Positions 12,268 to 25,015 of a stretch of DNA of 64,000 nt are shown piece by piece (the stretch's first letter is position 1; every line of letters begins with the position of its first letter). The stretch covers positions 21,687,968-21,751,967 of the forward strand of contig OZ022245.1 in NCBI GenBank assembly GCA_963978895.1. The letters run 5' to 3'. Under the pieces are notes generated by a model. The model had not been told where the DNA came from, made no database searches, and worked only from the letters and a program-made list of their open reading frames with translations. The position numbers and the translations under genes are program-made. Source of the stretch: Erpobdella octoculata. Taxonomy: Eukaryota; Annelida; Clitellata; Hirudinida; Erpobdellidae.

Positions 12268-12488
12268 CAGGGCCGGATTTACAAGCAGGCCGACTAGGCC
12301 ATGGCCTAGGGGCCCCGCAAAATAAGGGGCCCCAAAAACATTTTAAGTAGTATGAAAAAAATTTTTAATATCAATTGATTTGCAATAAATTTATTTCATA
12401 TTGATTTTAAGATTTGTATTGATAAAAATTTCATCTTAAAATAAAAAAATATTGGCCTAGTGCCCTCAAAATTGTAAATCCGGCCCTG
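12268..12488. mobile_element. hAT-type MITE with perfect 8-bp TSD
   Basis: Terminal inverted repeats CAGGGCCGGATTTACAA and TTGTAAATCCGGCCCTG are perfect. The target duplication GGTACGGT flanks both sides (12260-12267 and 12489-12496). The element is 221 bp and has no coding capacity. Confidence 0.93.
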
Positions 12489-12800
12489 GGTACGGTTCAT
12501 ATATATAGAATAGGTATATCGGCAAGCCTGTAGTTTAAGATGGCTTTTAGCTAGGCAGCCTAGGAACCGAACCAAAGAACTCTGAAAACGATTTAGAGTC
12601 TTTTTGGTTACATGAATATTCATTATTTATATTAATCGGCAATAACTTTACCGATATAAACCAATAAAGAAATGAGAAAATTTTAAATTTAATACAGCAT
12701 TTGGCAATAATAATAATAATAATTAAAATATGGGCTGATTTTGAAATTTGTTCCACTCAATTGACGGTTCTCAGCTAGCTTAAAATGTGTACTGCAACAT

Positions 12801-13640
12801 GGTAATGTCTTAAAAACCCCGAGATCCATTAATCCCGAGGTCCGTTAATCCCGAGGTTTATAAATCCCGAGGTCCGTTAATTCCCGATTTAGCATGAAAT
12901 TCAAGCGCTGGGCTGCGCTCTATTTTCTGCTCATTTCACTGATAAACAATGGGCTGACTGTGACAATGTTGCCTAAGAGATCAATAAAAACATGTGTTTT
13001 ATATTATTTTCAGTGATTGCGTAACACTTGTGTAACCAATGTAACACTTTTATTCTACCGGCTAGTGTACAATATTCAAGTAACGACCCAACCTCAGCAA
13101 TCGCATGTATAAAATCCCTTCGGAGTAAGTAAGCATGAAGTATCAGCCAATTTTACATACCATTTAATTTAAGCCCCAAAAACAGCTTCCATTACTTATT
13201 TATACCTGCAGAAGTTATCGACATGCTACGTCACATGCGCGCACAAAAAACCACAATCGTTTTTAATATATTTACTTAATAGATCCACACTTTTGCTTAC
13301 TTCTGCTATATTCTGGTCGGCACTTTCAGGAGTTATTTTACGAATGAAGTGTTGGGGACCACATCAGATTGAAGCAGGTCAACGAGGAACGAATTATACA
13401 TAGCACTCGTTGAGTATTATTGACCACGAGCGATTCACGACACGCGTATGAGCTACGGAAACATTGTTTGCTAGTCTGCCCAAGCCAAAAATATTTGTTG
13501 ATACCATTAAATTAAATCCAGAGTAGAAGCTTGTACCGTTCAAATCAATATACCCCTATTTAACGGACCTCGGGATTTATGAACCTCGGGATTAACGGAC
13601 CTCGGGATTTATGAACCTCGGGATTAACGATATACAATCC
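12801..13640. mobile_element. 840-bp MITE with tandem CCTCGGGATTAACGGA ends
   Basis: Flanked by a perfect 8-bp duplication TGCAACAT (12793-12800 and 13641-13648). Both ends consist of inverted tandem units of the type CCCGAGGTCCGTTAAT and CCCGAGGTTTATAAAT. No ORF of note. The 8-bp duplication suggests hAT- or P-type mobilisation. It interrupts the left arm of the larger inverted-repeat element. Confidence 0.85.
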
Positions 13641-13925
13641 TGCAACATTTGGCAATATCTGTTTGATTTGCCTGAGCTATAAAAAATTCCAATTTCAAAA
13701 CTTGTTTAATGTATTGTACAAGTATCTGCAGAAAACTGAAAAAAGTCAGAACAAAGCTTAAGATCTTTAAAATCTACAGAGAAAAAAAGTATAAAATATT
13801 TAGATTAAATTTAAATGTACATCTATATATGAAAAAATCAAAAAATATCTAAGTTTCTTAGACTAAAAGTACATCTTTTATTAACAAAAAAAATTTAAAC
13901 TATTTAAATTATGAGTATATCTACT

Positions 13926-14630
<705 letters not shown>

Positions 14631-15615
14631 CTACTTAAAAAATTCAAAACAGAATATAAAATCTTTAGAATATATGTATATCTATAAAACAAATGTGAAA
14701 AAAATGTCTAAAATCTTTAGAAAATCTACTTAAAAATTCAAAGCAATGTATGGGAATGTTCAAAATTCAGCAATGAAACCATTTCATTATTTGACTAAGT
14801 GTGATCAAAAAAAGGTCTTGCAGAAATTAATTCAGCATTTTTTTCTAAATTTGTGTTGCTGTTTTCTCTAGGTTTTTTGTTGATCTGAAAGCTCTCTGAT
14901 TTTTTAGTTTTATTATTTGATAGACAGGGAAAAGAAAGTTTAGCAATATTTAAAACAGAAGTTAATTCTGAGCAGATGTATATACAATTTTAAGATTTTA
15001 GGCTTTGATAAATATAACACAGATTGTTGATGTTGATTTTGTTTTTTTAGGTACATGTACCCATAATTTAAAGTTTAAAATTGTTAAAACTTTTTGGTTA
15101 TAAAAAGATGTACTTATAGTCTGAGAATCTTAGACTTTGTGTTGATTTTTTCATAGATAGATTTACATTTAACTTAAATATTTTATACTTTTTTTCTTTG
15201 TAGATTTTAAAGATGTTAAACTTTTTTCAATTTTTTGTAGATACTTGTACAATACATTAAACAAGTTTTGAAATTGGAATTTTGTATAGTTTTTCTGGCA
15301 AATAAAACAAATATAAGATACTTGTACAATACAGTAAACTCGTTTTTAAATTGGAATTTTTCATAGCATTTTTAGAAAATCAAACAAATAATATATTGCC
15401 AAATGTTGCAGTAAAAATTTTAAGCTAGCTGTGAACAAATTTCAAAATCAGCCCATCTTTTAATTATTATTATTGCCAAATGCTTTATTAAATTTAAAAT
15501 CTTCCCATTTCTTTATCGGTTTATATTGGTCGCTGCTATTGCCCCGGCGGTTAGCTGTGGAAATAATCGGTAAAATTGCTACTTAGCCGGCAGTCGCGCC
15601 GTATGTCTACCTAAA

Positions 15616-15682
15616 ATTAAATCCTAACCCTAACCATAACCCTAACCCTAACCCTACTCCTAACCCTATCCCTACCTCTAAG
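15616..15682 (-). repeat. interstitial telomere-like (CCCTAA)n
   Basis: About ten copies of CCCTAA and one-base variants (CCATAA, CCTACT, CCTATC, CCTACC). The array sits between two inverted copies of a TAAAATTGCTACT block (15568-15585 and 15752-15770), so it seems to be internal to a small inserted element rather than a fused telomere. Confidence 0.75.
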
Positions 15683-16039
15683 CCTTTAGAAAATATGTAC
15701 ATCTTTATCAATTGATCGAAGAATCGATTGTTTTGGCAAAACCGCAGGCTCAGTAGCAATTTTACCGCTTATTGCCCCGGCTACCAGCGCCTACTGCCAT
15801 GGTAATAGTTATAACGTTTATATCGTTAAAGTTATTGCCGATTAATATAAATAATAATAATCCATAGGCCAAAAAGACTCTAAATCGTTTTCGGGAGGCC
15901 ATCTTGGCATCTCACTCAAAACTTGCTCATCTCTGATACACCTGCAGGGATTTGAAAAATAAATAAGCACATTTGCTAAAGCTGCTTACACCAATAATAA
16001 CACAAGTTTAAAAAATAAGTCAAAACAAGCCAGTAACTG

Positions 16040-16425
16040 CAGTGGCGTAGCTAGAGTTTTTGGAACCCCGGGCAAAGTCTAAGGAATACGCCTCTAGAAA
16101 ATCATATCTGTAAATTTGTCCAACAAACAGAACTGATTATTGGGGAGTCAATTGCGGTAAGTACTTTTCCAAAAAAGTTTGAAAATCGCAAACACTTTTG
16201 CCTCTAAATTAAGCTGATGAACGGGGCACACGATGTGGGTCCTCCCATAAATCCGTCACTGGCTACAACTTTTTTTCCAGTCCCAGTTTTTTGAAGAAAA
16301 AGTGTATTGACTTTTCAAATTTTTGGAAGAAGAGTATAGCATTAGAAAATTAAAATTTTGGAATCTGTGGGTTGTATAATTTTTTTTCGCCCCATAAGGT
16401 TTTGCTGAAATGACGCCCCTGGTTA
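16040..16425. repeat. degenerate MITE remnants (CAGTGGCGTAGC type)
   Basis: CAGTGGCGTAGCTAG at 16040 and GTCACTG near 16261 look like decayed inverted ends. A second end, CGCCCCTGGTTAG, follows near 16420. No convincing target duplication is found. Confidence 0.4.
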
Positions 16426-17239
16426 GGAGTGAAATAAATAAATCTAAATAAAGTTGTGCTTGTAGAAGACTCGACCAATTTCTATTGTGTTATAACAAAA
16501 AATAAAGTTTAAAAAAACTTGTAAAACACTGTGGATGTGAAGAAGATGACTCACCCACCTGATCTGTACATCAGGCTAATCAAACCCGGAACCAGACAAC
16601 GATAAGGTTTCCAAAACTACATAATGATTACAGTAAATTGAGTAAGATGTGGCTGTCGATGGTGACAAGTGCTACAGACATGTCGTTCTAATTTAAATAG
16701 GTAAACTAACGTAAATAATTATTCTGAAAAACTCATCCAAGTCAAAATGATGACTGAATTTGCTACCAGTACGGACTAAAAACAATACCCTTATTGTGAC
16801 GATAATGTGGGTGGGTCTGGCGATTCCGCTACTAAGAAACGTTGTGGATTGAGCGGCTAGCAACACATTCACAAACGAGTACATTGTTACAATTTGCCTA
16901 AAACGGATGTTTCTTCGTTTCTGCTACTGGTGAACTTATTAAGAAACCTTAATGAGACTAGGTCGGGTCTGTAGACAACGGCTATGGTTCGATCGCCAAA
17001 GCCTTAACAAACACCATCACAGAACAAAAGAACTTAAACAGGACCACCACCAATTCCGATATTGACCACTGCAAACCACTCAACCACTATAAAAACGCTG
17101 CGACCGGCTCGAAGTGTGTTATATGCTTTCCTGACGCTTTGCTGATCGGTTACGAGATAACCGTCAATAAGATTTTTACTGCCTAACTTACCAAATAATG
17201 AAAAACAAGAAACTAATGGTAGTTATTTCAGAAACTTAC
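16426..17239. other. no gene seen
   Basis: Intronic or downstream sequence of the minus-strand CCDC40-like exons. I searched for the next expected coiled-coil exon and did not find it. Confidence 0.4.
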
Positions 17240-17383
17240 ATGCTCCTGTTGTTTTTCTTCGGCATCATTAGTAACCTGTTTGGCCTTAGAGATGCAACGC
17301 TTTACAACAACTATGTAACTTTTCAGATTTGAGTTCTGCTGCTCCAAGTACAAATTCTGAATGTTCACGTTGCTCATCTCAGT
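17240..17383 (-). CDS. CCDC40: CCDC40-like exon (N-terminal third, third exon of set)
   Basis: A 48-codon, phase-0 exon. On the minus strand it is bounded by TTTTCATTCAG (acceptor) and GTAAGTTT (donor). It starts TEMSNVNIQNLYLEQQNSNL and is predicted to be coiled coil. It resembles the part of vertebrate CCDC40 where SEVENLALHLFYMQN leads into a lysine- and alanine-rich helix, directly after the region matched by the two exons at 17518 and 18464. CCDC40 pairs with CCDC39 as the molecular ruler of the ciliary axoneme, setting the 96-nm repeat and anchoring inner dynein arms and the nexin-dynein regulatory complex. The next downstream exon is not in the window below this point. Orthology is from remembered similarity only. 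Confidence 0.7.
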
Positions 17384-17517
17384 CTGAATGAAAATTAATG
17401 AGTTTACCACTCAATTATTCGACGTTATTTATATACAACTTCATAACGTATTAATAATTTTTTTCTAAAAAATAAATTTAAATTTTGTTTATATGTGTAC
17501 GGAAATTCAAGTCATAC

Positions 17518-17685
17518 TCTCAGATTTCGTAAATTCATCCTATTAATTTTAATTGTTTCTAGCCTTTTTGCATGCTTTGCTTGCATGTGAAGCAAATTCT
17601 CTTCCTCTTTCATTCTTAGGTCAGATATTCTTTGAAAATCTATATTTTGTTTAAGTAACATTTCTTTTGCTCTCTCTAAGTCTGC
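17518..17685 (-). CDS. CCDC40: CCDC40-like exon (second exon of set)
   Basis: A 56-codon, phase-0 exon between CTATTTAACAG (acceptor) and GTATGACT (donor) on the minus strand. It begins ADLERAKEMLLKQNIDFQRI and continues with a KEEENLLHM stretch, highly charged and heptad-like. It aligns in order with the ARLQMQLEKSHDRHS and KEEELQGV region of CCDC40, immediately C-terminal to the block encoded by the upstream exon. Intact splice sites, matched phases and an open frame argue against a processed or decayed copy. Confidence 0.72.
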
Positions 17686-18463
17686 CTGTTAAATAGAATG
17701 AATATATTATAATGTTTAATCAAAAGTTATATCTTGAATTTTTATGTGCCCTTTTTCATAGTGACAAAATATTTCAAGCTATGCAAATGTCATCATGAGA
17801 TATTCATGAAAAAATAGAGTTTTGTAAAATATGATCAAGTTTCAGTAACTAAGCAATTAATAACATACATGCATGAAAACGCCTGCATTAACCATAATTC
17901 TAAAACTTCACCATTCATTTATTTGGCTAATTCATTTCAATTTATAACTAGAGCTCTCAGGGGAAGGAAAAAACTTGAAAAACATACTTTGATTATTGAA
18001 ACTTGAACATTTAATGACATCATAAGAGCTCTAAATGTGAAACAAATTTGTTTTTCATGTGATTATTCTAAGCCTGGTAAATCTATGATAGAGCTTTTGA
18101 AAAAAAGATGAAGTACAACAAGACTTACATAAACTAAAAAATATGTCTAAAAAAATACATGCAGAATAAATTGATTCTTTAGTAACTTAATTAAGTTACT
18201 AGAGAATTTTCTTTTTTTGGAAAAACTCAAAGTAGTTTCAGTATGTTTTTATCCTTAATTTGTATTTAATAGGTTGAGATAAATTAATTCTAATGCTATT
18301 TAATTTATTTTTAAAACTGTAAAAAGTATTTGGTTTAATTAGTCGTGTTGTTATATGAAGAAAATAATATGCAAATAAAAAAATTATTTTTGTGATAATT
18401 TGATCGTTTTATTAAAAAATAAAATTTGAGAATTTAAACTTTGAAGCATTATGTATTTTGTAC

Positions 18464-18664
18464 TTGGAGATAATGAAGTCTGTATGCAATCTCTTCTTTT
18501 TCTGTTTTCTTCTTCTTCAGCTGGTTTGATGCTTCTCTCATTTTTATAACCAGTTCATCATTTCTTGATTTATGCTCTTCTTTCAACACTGCCTGGAAAC
18601 GTCTCATCTGCGGGTGTTCCGGATCGAGGAGGATAAACTCACTTGCACTTTCGTGTTCTTCGGT
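18464..18664 (-). CDS. CCDC40: CCDC40-like exon with DPEHPQMRRFQ block (first exon of set)
   Basis: A 67-codon, phase-0 exon between ATTTGTCTTAG (acceptor) and GTACAAAA (donor) on the minus strand. It contains LLDPEHPQMRRFQAVLKEEH, very close to the LDPDHPLMKRFQAALK block that opens the conserved coiled coil of CCDC40, and ends in KEEIAYRLHYLQ, matching the REDLGVDLYGVQ type of segment. This is the strongest single clue to family identity. Exons for the poorly conserved N-terminal region would lie at higher coordinates, between here and 27.3 kb, but I could not recognise them. Confidence 0.8.
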
Positions 18665-20081
18665 CTAAGACAAATTATCACTTGGTCCAAACTGAGGTCT
18701 TGACAGATCACCATCAGAAAAAAGCAATCTTTATCATCCATTACTTGATCCGTCAGTACCTCGGACATCTGACCAGCAATGATCAGCTCAGCCCACGCAT
18801 GTGATAAAAAATTTAATCCAACTCAACTCAACCCATGTCCACCTCTGATTCCAATGATAAGAAAATGTGAAAACAACAACAAGTAATCTTTGTTCAAATA
18901 ATTACAAATTGCAACCTTTTTTGGTACAAACTGGTATTTTTAATGACAGAAGTACTTTCTGTTAATTTAGTTAAAATGCAATTAGTTAGATACATTAATA
19001 ATACATGCATTAATAATCTCCATTTTTGGGGTACTCATGTCATGGTACTATTTGTTCACCGTTTTGAGTTTTCAATGACTGTTTTTATACATTGTGAAGT
19101 TGACTGTAAACAGTCTCAATGCAAATCTCTGCCTTCAGCTCGTGAAATTTGCAACAATCTAGGATCCACTGCTAAAAGTCAGCTATTAGTAGTACATGCC
19201 ATAAGTTGCTGTGACAACATCGTCAATATTTGACCACGGCAAAGCTAAAGTTTTCATACATTTGACACAAAACAAAGAAACACTCCCGCTAACTGACATT
19301 CTTTGTTTCCAAGATGTTATTGAAGCGCCATCTGTTGTGCTATCCGCCATTTTATTTTTATCCGGCATCATCATTCATTTCCAATATTCAATAATAAAAA
19401 AATGAGTACTCAATTATTTTTGTTTATAAACTCTAATAAATAAAGTTATCACTAGTGTTTGTAATGTTTTTAAACATCATCATCTTTCTTTTCTATCCGC
19501 CATCTTGGTTTATTTTTGCTCAAAAGTAACAGATACGCTCAGTTGCTTTTCCTAGTTATCGCCATATTTTTTCTATCCGTCTTTTTGTTATTATCTACTA
19601 TTTTGTTGTTGCCGCCAGTTTGTTTATCCGGCATTTTTTATTATTCCACAAGAAAAAATTGGAAACTTAATAATTCTTGTTTGAAGAGTTCAATAAGTAA
19701 AATTATTACTAGTAATCATTGTGTTTGTAATGTTATCGAACCGTCATTTTTTTTTAATCTGCCATCTTCTTGAATAATTACAAGACTGTTGTCAATTGTT
19801 GATTTAGATTGTACTTTTGTTAATTGTATTATATAAAGCATTTAAAGCGGTCACCATCTCGGCTTTTATCCTCCCAAACATTTTCCCCAAACTGGATCAG
19901 GGGGCGGGAGTACTTTCTCATGTTGTTGCAAACACAACTTCTCTTTACTTGCTTCAAATTTTTCCGGGTTATATTGGTTTCTACCCGTCTAATGCATGAC
20001 CAAGTTAGTTTTAAGTGAAACTTGCCGACCAAATTTGACCACACATGAACTGAGCGTTGAAATACTTGTGTATAAATAAGT
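18665..20081. other. intronic sequence with diverged direct repeats
   Basis: Two diverged copies of a ~240-bp unit with ATCCGCCAT and ATCCGGCAT motifs (about 19320-19510 and 19570-19770). Several short frames here are shadows with no recognisable domain. Confidence 0.45.
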
Positions 20082-20425
<344 letters not shown>

Positions 20426-21912
20426 GAATAGTTTTTATGTTTTTATAATTCCTAGTGTTAGACTGATTAAAATTACTTGCTTGTTAACTTATTATCATTT
20501 TTAGCAGAGCAAACTCTTAATCATAGGTCGTTAACTAAAGTACAAGTATTTTGACGATTCATTAACCTAAATAAACCAACAAAATAATGTGTTTCTTGTT
20601 TATTCGAATACGTTAGAAATCATTCAATCTGAGTTGTTTCGCATTGTTTCAGACCAGTGAACGTTGTGATTCAATTGGAAGTTGATTATAAAGGATCAGT
20701 CAGTAAGCTTCAGTCAACGGATTCATTCCAAGAGATGTTTTGTTGTTTTTATTTTGGGTGGTCGTCTGTCTGGAATTGCACTTTAAAACATTGAAATAAT
20801 AAATGTTTTTAAAAGAATAAAAAACAACAACCGTAATTTAATGCGAGTTTGTCGTTTTCAATAATAATAAAAAAGTTAGCGCATCACAATTTTTCTTTTG
20901 TTTCTGAAGTTTTCTTCAACACATCGCCATTCATTTTCATTATCTTTTAAAATTTTAAACGAGTAAATTTTTGTCTCGTGGGAATTTTGTTTGAAATCCG
21001 CCATTCCGTCATTTCGGTGTGTTTGAAGCTTGACAATTTTTCGGACAGCCCTTCTCAGAATGAACGAGCGCAAAACGCAGTCAGACCGTATTAACATTTT
21101 ACTCCGTTTAGAAGAAGTTATTTTTTAAATGAATTCGATAAAACAATAAAAACAAAATTAATATTAAAATCAATAAAATTTTCGTTATTAATAATATTAA
21201 TATTAATGATAATTTTACATCATCCTGATTTTATAGACCGCCATAAGCTACATTTCCGCCAAAACAAACTTTCCAAAGAACAACATTTACAATTTTTATT
21301 TCATCTCTTTCATCAGTTTCAGTTTCAATTTTTAATTAAATTAAAAGTTTCTATCATTGCATCACAAACTCTCTTTTTTTCTTTCTTTTTCTTCTTCAGT
21401 ACTCTCGCCGCCATTTTTTTTTATATTCGCAAAGAAATGCTTCAATAATTCAATGATTGCCAACTACAAGTGTTCTACAAAGGACAAATTGATGTAATTG
21501 TTTCATACGAGAAATCCTTAATGAAGCAACTCAAGAGAATCCGCGCACTCCATCAGCGAATTTGTTTCTACTTTTTCTTCTTCTTTTCAAGAAATGGCTG
21601 AATAAAAATTATTTCCATTTCACTAGAACAATTCGAGTATAAATTGGTTGTTATTTCGGCAATTTTTATTTCAAATATAATTAGTTTTCATAGAAACAAA
21701 AATGTTTTGAAGCTGAAAAAATATTTTTTAATTACAGGAACATCAACATACATAGTTTCTTATGTACGATTATGTATGCGTGTCAGAAATACGTGTAAAG
21801 CTGATAGGTGGCGATGAACTCGCAAAATATGTTGATTCCTTTGCGAAGGTAGCCAGGACGCAAAGAAGTGCACTACGGCTACATTACAGCGTCGTCGTAG
21901 TGCACATTTAAA
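20426..21912. other. no gene seen; short hairpin near the right end
   Basis: AT-rich. At 21868-21907 GTGCACTACG and its exact complement CGTAGTGCAC form a hairpin immediately before the (ATT)n array. Confidence 0.4.
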
Positions 21913-22364
<452 letters not shown>

Positions 22365-22897
22365 GTTAAAATTGTTTTTGAATCGTACCCAAGAAAGTGA
22401 TTATTAATCGTGTCTTATGCGTTAAATATGAATTAAATTATACTGAGATGGCTTGATAATTCGATTTTTAATTGTTATTCTCTCAAAACAGCTACTGTAT
22501 GCAATAGAAAAGTCAATTTTATTAAAATTATTTTTATAACGTTAAAAAGAACTTGAAATAAAAAAAATTCAAAATAAAAAAAACTTTAAACAAAAAAAAA
22601 CTTCAAAATAAAAAAAATCAATTTTTTTAATTTCAGAATTAAAACACGTAAATATACCATTTAACTAGTGCTGAAAAATTAGCCAATTATATCAACTAAG
22701 TTCAATAATGGAAATAATAATTACATTTCTTCTCATTTTCAAATAAACAACAGCCTTAAAAAACAAACTCCTCTTACATAACAAAATATTTCTTTAAATA
22801 AAAACATCTCTCTTAAATCGCAACATTTCTTTTAAATAACAACATGCCCCTTAAATAACAACACACCACCTCCTGAATAACAACACCCCATTCCTTG
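22365..22897. other. no gene seen
   Basis: A-rich sequence with loosely repeated CTTAAATAACAACA units (about 22750-22890) bordering the LTR. Confidence 0.4.
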
Positions 22898-23489
22898 TGT
22901 AAGATGAAGATGATTCATCTTACGTATTTTCATAGTATTTGTTTATTTTATTTTATTATGTGTGCATATTTTGGTTGTGTTGAAACAATAGTCATTCATG
23001 TATGAATGTATATGTGTGTATATGTGTGTATGTATATGTATGTATATATGTATATGTATGTATATGTGTATATTTGTGCTCCGGTGACATTGTGTGTGCG
23101 TATAATTTTTGTATCATTAGTGTATATATGTGTATATGTGTGTTTGAGTGTATATATACATGGATGGATGTATGTATATGTATATATGTATATGTATATA
23201 TATGTATATATATATGTGTATATATATATAATTGGTATTGGTCTTTTTCCTTTTTGTGGTCCTCAGTAGAAAAAGTAAGGTTGTTGAGTAGAGAATTTGG
23301 AATTATCAAAAGATTTGTCAGAACCGGGTTAACTTCTGCAAAGTGAGATAAGTCAGTTTAGAGTCAAGAAAAGGGATTATATTCAAGGAAGAATAATAAA
23401 GTTAAAATAAATTCGAGAAATATTGTGTTATAAATTACTTCGACTTTAACGTTACGAATCGCTAGAAAGCATATTCCTCTACGTTTACA
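22898..23489 (+). mobile_element. 5' LTR of CsRn1-like gypsy element
   Basis: Runs from TGTAAGATGAAG to CTACGTTTACA and matches both solo LTRs. The TA tract of its sister LTRs is here a mix of TATG, TGTA and TA units (22995-23230). It is followed directly by the primer-binding site. No 3' LTR of this element is in the window. Confidence 0.88.
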
Positions 23490-23490
23490 T

Positions 23491-23504
23491 TGGTGACCCC
23501 GACG
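23491..23504 (+). other. primer-binding site, tRNA-Trp type
   Basis: TGGTGACCCCGACG, one base after the LTR end, is complementary to the 3' end of eukaryotic tRNA-Trp (CGTCGGGGTCACCA). Use of tRNA-Trp is a known trait of the CsRn1 clade of Ty3/gypsy elements, which supports the clade call. Confidence 0.8.
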
Positions 23505-23586
23505 TATTTACGCATTTTCATCCGTAAATATATTTTCTGAAGTTATTTGATCACAAGTGACCGAATTTTTTTTTCTTTTGTGAAAG

Positions 23587-24765
23587 ATGTCTGACGAGAA
23601 ATTCATTGCGATGGGACAGGCTCTAGGCTATTCCGGCGTGGATTTAAGGAATTATTCAAAGAATTAAAGGATGAAGAAAGGGTTAAGAGAATGGAGGAAC
23701 GGGAAGAAAAAAAGGCTCAGCAGGAGCGGGAAGATAAAATAGCAGAACGTGAAGATAAAATAGCGCAACAAGACCGTGAAGATAAAATAGCTCAACGTCA
23801 ACATGAATTAGAATTGAAGAAGCTGGAATGGGAAACCATAACAAAAAAAGAGCCAAAAGCGACGGTAGAGGTAACAAAGATTCCATATCCAAAGTTTTCT
23901 GAAGGTGATGACATCGACGCATTTTTGCTGAGATTTGAGTCATTGGCAAAAGCCAATGGTCACCCTCAGAAGGATTGGAAAATGCTTCTAGGGTCGTTGC
24001 TTAGTGCGAAGACTTTGGAAGTGTTTGGCCAACTTAGCGATAGTCAGATGCAGGACTACAGAACGGCAAAGGAGGCACTCCTTCGTCGTTTTGGGAAGTC
24101 AGCGGAAGACTATCGCATAATGTTTCGAGAGTCAAAACCTGAATCGGAGGAGACCTGGGAACATTATCTAGTGCGGCTAGATAGCCACCTCAGGCGCTGG
24201 GTAGATCTCGCGGGCAAACAAAATCTGTTGTTTTTGTTTCTGAAAGAGCAGTTTTTCGGAAAGTGCCCGGCGGGAATGGTCGAGTACTTGTTGGAGAAAG
24301 AGAGCAAAGATGTCAATGAGCTGTGCCTATGGGTAAACAAGTACAGCCAAGCCCACCCAGAGAAGAGGTTGGCAAAATTGGACAGCAATAGCAGGATGGA
24401 TTGGAACCGGGGTCAGTCGGTCGGTGACGCCAAAATGGTTGAACCTCGCTGCTACAACTGTCATCAAACGGGTCACATGGCAAGAGAGTGTCGGCAGAGT
24501 AGCCCTAGTAATCCTGTATTTTGCCAAACACGGAACGAGACGACTACGTCAGCACCATGCAAGGATTCCGGCGTTGTGAATGCATGCGCTGCCATGGTGA
24601 TGGAAGGAAAAATGGATGAGGTGGAATTGAAGTGTGGATGCGTTTTGCCTGTCATTGCGGATGGTTGTTTGCACTCCGGGGAAAAGTTTAATTTAACCAG
24701 AGGGTTTGTGAACAGAAAACCGGTAAAAGTTTTGAGGGACACTGGCTGTACTTCCATAATGGTAC
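23587..24765 (+). pseudogene. CsRn1-like gag-protease, frameshifted and 3'-truncated
   Basis: ATG at 23587 starts [17 protein letters not shown], but that frame stops at 23665. The rest of gag is in another frame from about 23650, open from ATG 23691. Gag shows a charged [18 protein letters not shown] coil, a [21 protein letters not shown] capsid-like start, an [14 protein letters not shown] block and an intact CCHC zinc knuckle [15 protein letters not shown] (24450-24493). An aspartic protease begins with [11 protein letters not shown] near 24740. At that point the element is replaced by a (TACC)n array. RT, RNase H and integrase are absent. Confidence 0.85.
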
Positions 24766-25015
24766 CTACCTACCTACCTACCTACCTACCTACCTACCTA
24801 CCTACCTACCTACTTACCTACCTACCTACCTACCTACCTACCTACCTACCTACCTACCTACCTACCTACCTACCTACCTACCTACCTACCTACCTACCTA
24901 CCTACCTACCTACCTACCTACTACCTACCTACCTACCTACCTACCTACCTACCTACCAACCTACCTACTTACCTACCTACCTACCTACCTACCTACCTAC
25001 CTACCTACCTACTCA
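24762..25015. repeat. (CTAC)n tetranucleotide array in frame with gag-pro
   Basis: About 63 copies of CTAC/TACC with few variants. It starts immediately after the protease DTG motif and keeps the reading frame open, encoding repeated PTYL. Confidence 0.95.

Noticed and set aside
16040..16261. Complete MITE with 8-bp TSD
   Set aside because: The left flank AGTAACTG and the right flank GCTACAAC do not match; kept only as a remnant.
16693..16884. 63-aa minus-strand frame as the next CCDC40-like exon
   Set aside because: Hydrophobic, not coiled coil, and unlike the expected CCDC40 segment.
16981..17000. GGTTCGATCGCC as a Pol III B box
   Set aside because: No A box or tRNA-like folding at a suitable distance upstream.
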